Positions 5,994 to 6,909 of a stretch of 6,909 nucleotides of DNA are shown piece after piece (the stretch's first letter is position 1; every line of letters begins with the position of its first letter). The position numbers and the translations under genes are program-made. Below the pieces are notes generated by a model. It saw nothing but the letters and a program-made list of their open reading frames with translations, had not been told where the DNA came from and searched no databases. The DNA comes from Vulcanimicrobiota bacterium (GTDB taxonomy: Bacteria > Vulcanimicrobiota > Vulcanimicrobiia > Vulcanimicrobiales > Vulcanimicrobiaceae), in assembly GCA_013289785.1 (NCBI GenBank), contig JABCZE010000087.1, positions 1-6,909 on the forward strand, in the 5' to 3' direction.

Positions 5994-6909
5994 GGATTTG
6001 CGACAGGACGCCGGGCGGGTTGGCGTCGGGACGGCTGAAGTTCAAAGCCTCGCTGACTTTGGCGCCGTAGGCGTTGGTTCCGTTCCTGCTTGTGAGACTA
6101 ACCTTCGGCGGGATCGCGTTGAAGGGTTGCATGTGCGCCTGCGACGAGAAGGCGGCGTATAACGGAACTGCCATCGCGTCGTAGGTCGAGAGCGGTTTGA
6201 GCCCCAGCATCAGCTCTATGGTCGCCAGCAGGCTGACCGTTGAATAGTGCGCGTGCATGAGGCCGCCGCGCGCGTAGGGGGACGCCAAGAACATCGTCGT
6301 GCGCTGCGCACTGACGTGGTCGGGGCCGTCCTGTGCATCGTCCTCGATAATAAAGATTGCCGACGAGCGCCAGACCGGCGAGCGGGAAATCGCTTGGACC
6401 ATGAGTCCGAGCGCGTAGTCGTTCTGCGCGACGTAGGCCACCGGCGTCAACTTGCCCGGGCGGCTTCCGGAAGTGTGGTCGTTGGGAAGCCAGATCCACT
6501 CGAGTTGCGGCAGCGTGCCGTGCGCAACGAAAGCGTCAAACTCGCGGCGCCACTCCTTAACGCGGTCCAGATCGCTGTAATTCAAGTTCCAGCCGACGTA
6601 GTGCGGATCGTAGAGGCCTTCCAGGCTCGGCGCGTGGCTGGTGCCCGAACCCGTGAGGTTCGGCGTGTCGGTCAGCTCGCCGTAATCGCGGAACGAGACG
6701 TGTGCGGCCTGCGCGGCTTGCCAAATGTAGCCGTTGCGCGGCAGCGCCGCCCCGCTGCCGGACAGCGTGTCGTCGTTGCCGCCGCGGTTACCGTAGATTA
6801 TCGGCCAGACGCGTTCGACGTAATCGTTGCAGTACGCCGCATCGCTCCAGTTGTGGCCGCTCTCGCTGACTTCGCCGCCGGCATAGGCGTTATCGAACAG
6901 GCCGAAGCG
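5977..6909 (-). CDS. Phosphoesterase (PF04185-like, alkaline-phosphatase superfamily), 3' part
   Basis: The frame is open to the right edge, giving the last 310 residues of a larger protein; no start is visible inside the window. The segment FGLFDNAYAGGEVSESGHNW, followed by DYVERVWPIIYG and then N-R-G-G (41-44), matches the phosphoesterase often fused behind a YncE-like beta-propeller in bacteria. Further on come L-P-N-D144-H145-T, then E189-D190-D191-A-Q-D-G-P-D-H198, whose acidic residues and histidines are the likely metal ligands. A C-terminal HYSTVSLLATIELMLGLKPL block follows. Such enzymes are usually exported and hydrolyse phosphomonoesters or diesters; the substrate and any signal peptide lie out of view. 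The last 17 bases overlap the GNAT gene. A TTG at 6583-6585 could be mistaken for a start, but conserved family sequence continues well upstream of it. Confidence 0.9.
   Translation of the reverse strand, partial: RFGLFDNAYAGGEVSESGHNWSDAAYCNDYVERVWPIIYGNRGGNDDTLSGSGAALPRNGYIWQAAQAAHVSFRDYGELTDTPNLTGSGTSHAPSLEGLYDPHYVGWNLNYSDLDRVKEWRREFDAFVAHGTLPQLEWIWLPNDHTSGSRPGKLTPVAYVAQNDYALGLMVQAISRSPVWRSSAIFIIEDDAQDGPDHVSAQRTTMFLASPYARGGLMHAHYSTVSLLATIELMLGLKPLSTYDAMAVPLYAAFSSQAHMQPFNAIPPKVSLTSRNGTNAYGAKVSEALNFSRPDANPPGVLSQILAHNR

Overview
This GC-rich window (about 60% by eye) comes from a bacterium with tightly packed genes that all read on the minus strand, so transcription runs from high to low coordinates. 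The gene styles are a secreted S9 peptidase, a PF04185-type phosphoesterase, a TauD/TfdA dioxygenase, a LAT/APA-like permease and a PhnB-like VOC protein. This mix is common in soil and rock-associated bacteria such as Acidobacteriota or Eremiobacterota (WPS-2). That placement is a weak impression from codon and repeat style. No rRNA or marker gene in the window supports it.

Right block (6909 to 3457): the C-terminal 310 residues of a phosphoesterase of the alkaline-phosphatase superfamily, cut by the right edge, are followed by a GNAT acetyltransferase that starts at a TTG inside the phosphoesterase end. After a 35-bp gap comes a complete 685-residue secreted S9 prolyl-oligopeptidase/acylaminoacyl-peptidase-like enzyme with an intact Ser-Asp-His triad.

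Middle gap (3339 to 3456): these 118 bases hold a small repeat cluster, with four tandem 7-bp units running into two 20/21-bp direct repeats. This is the only sizeable non-coding stretch in the window and probably separates two transcription units.

Left block (3338 to 1): a compact run of five genes encodes a TauD-like Fe(II)/2-oxoglutarate dioxygenase, a 12-TM amino-acid permease (GTGA overlap), a VOC-fold protein (18-bp spacer with a strong Shine-Dalgarno), an unrecognised 4-TM protein (TGATG overlap) and the start of a second unrecognised membrane protein (3-bp spacer) cut by the left edge. The spacing suggests co-transcription. A plausible but unproven theme is uptake and oxidative cleavage of an amino-sulfonate or amino-acid-like compound.

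The two small membrane proteins share an ungapped R-Y-C-x11-W-A-L pattern and the same predicted orientation, and may be tandem paralogues of an undescribed family. I saw no mobile element, CRISPR array, tRNA or rRNA, and no strong case for a wholly new system. The most novel items are the membrane-protein pair, the altered TauD pocket and the intergenic repeat cluster.
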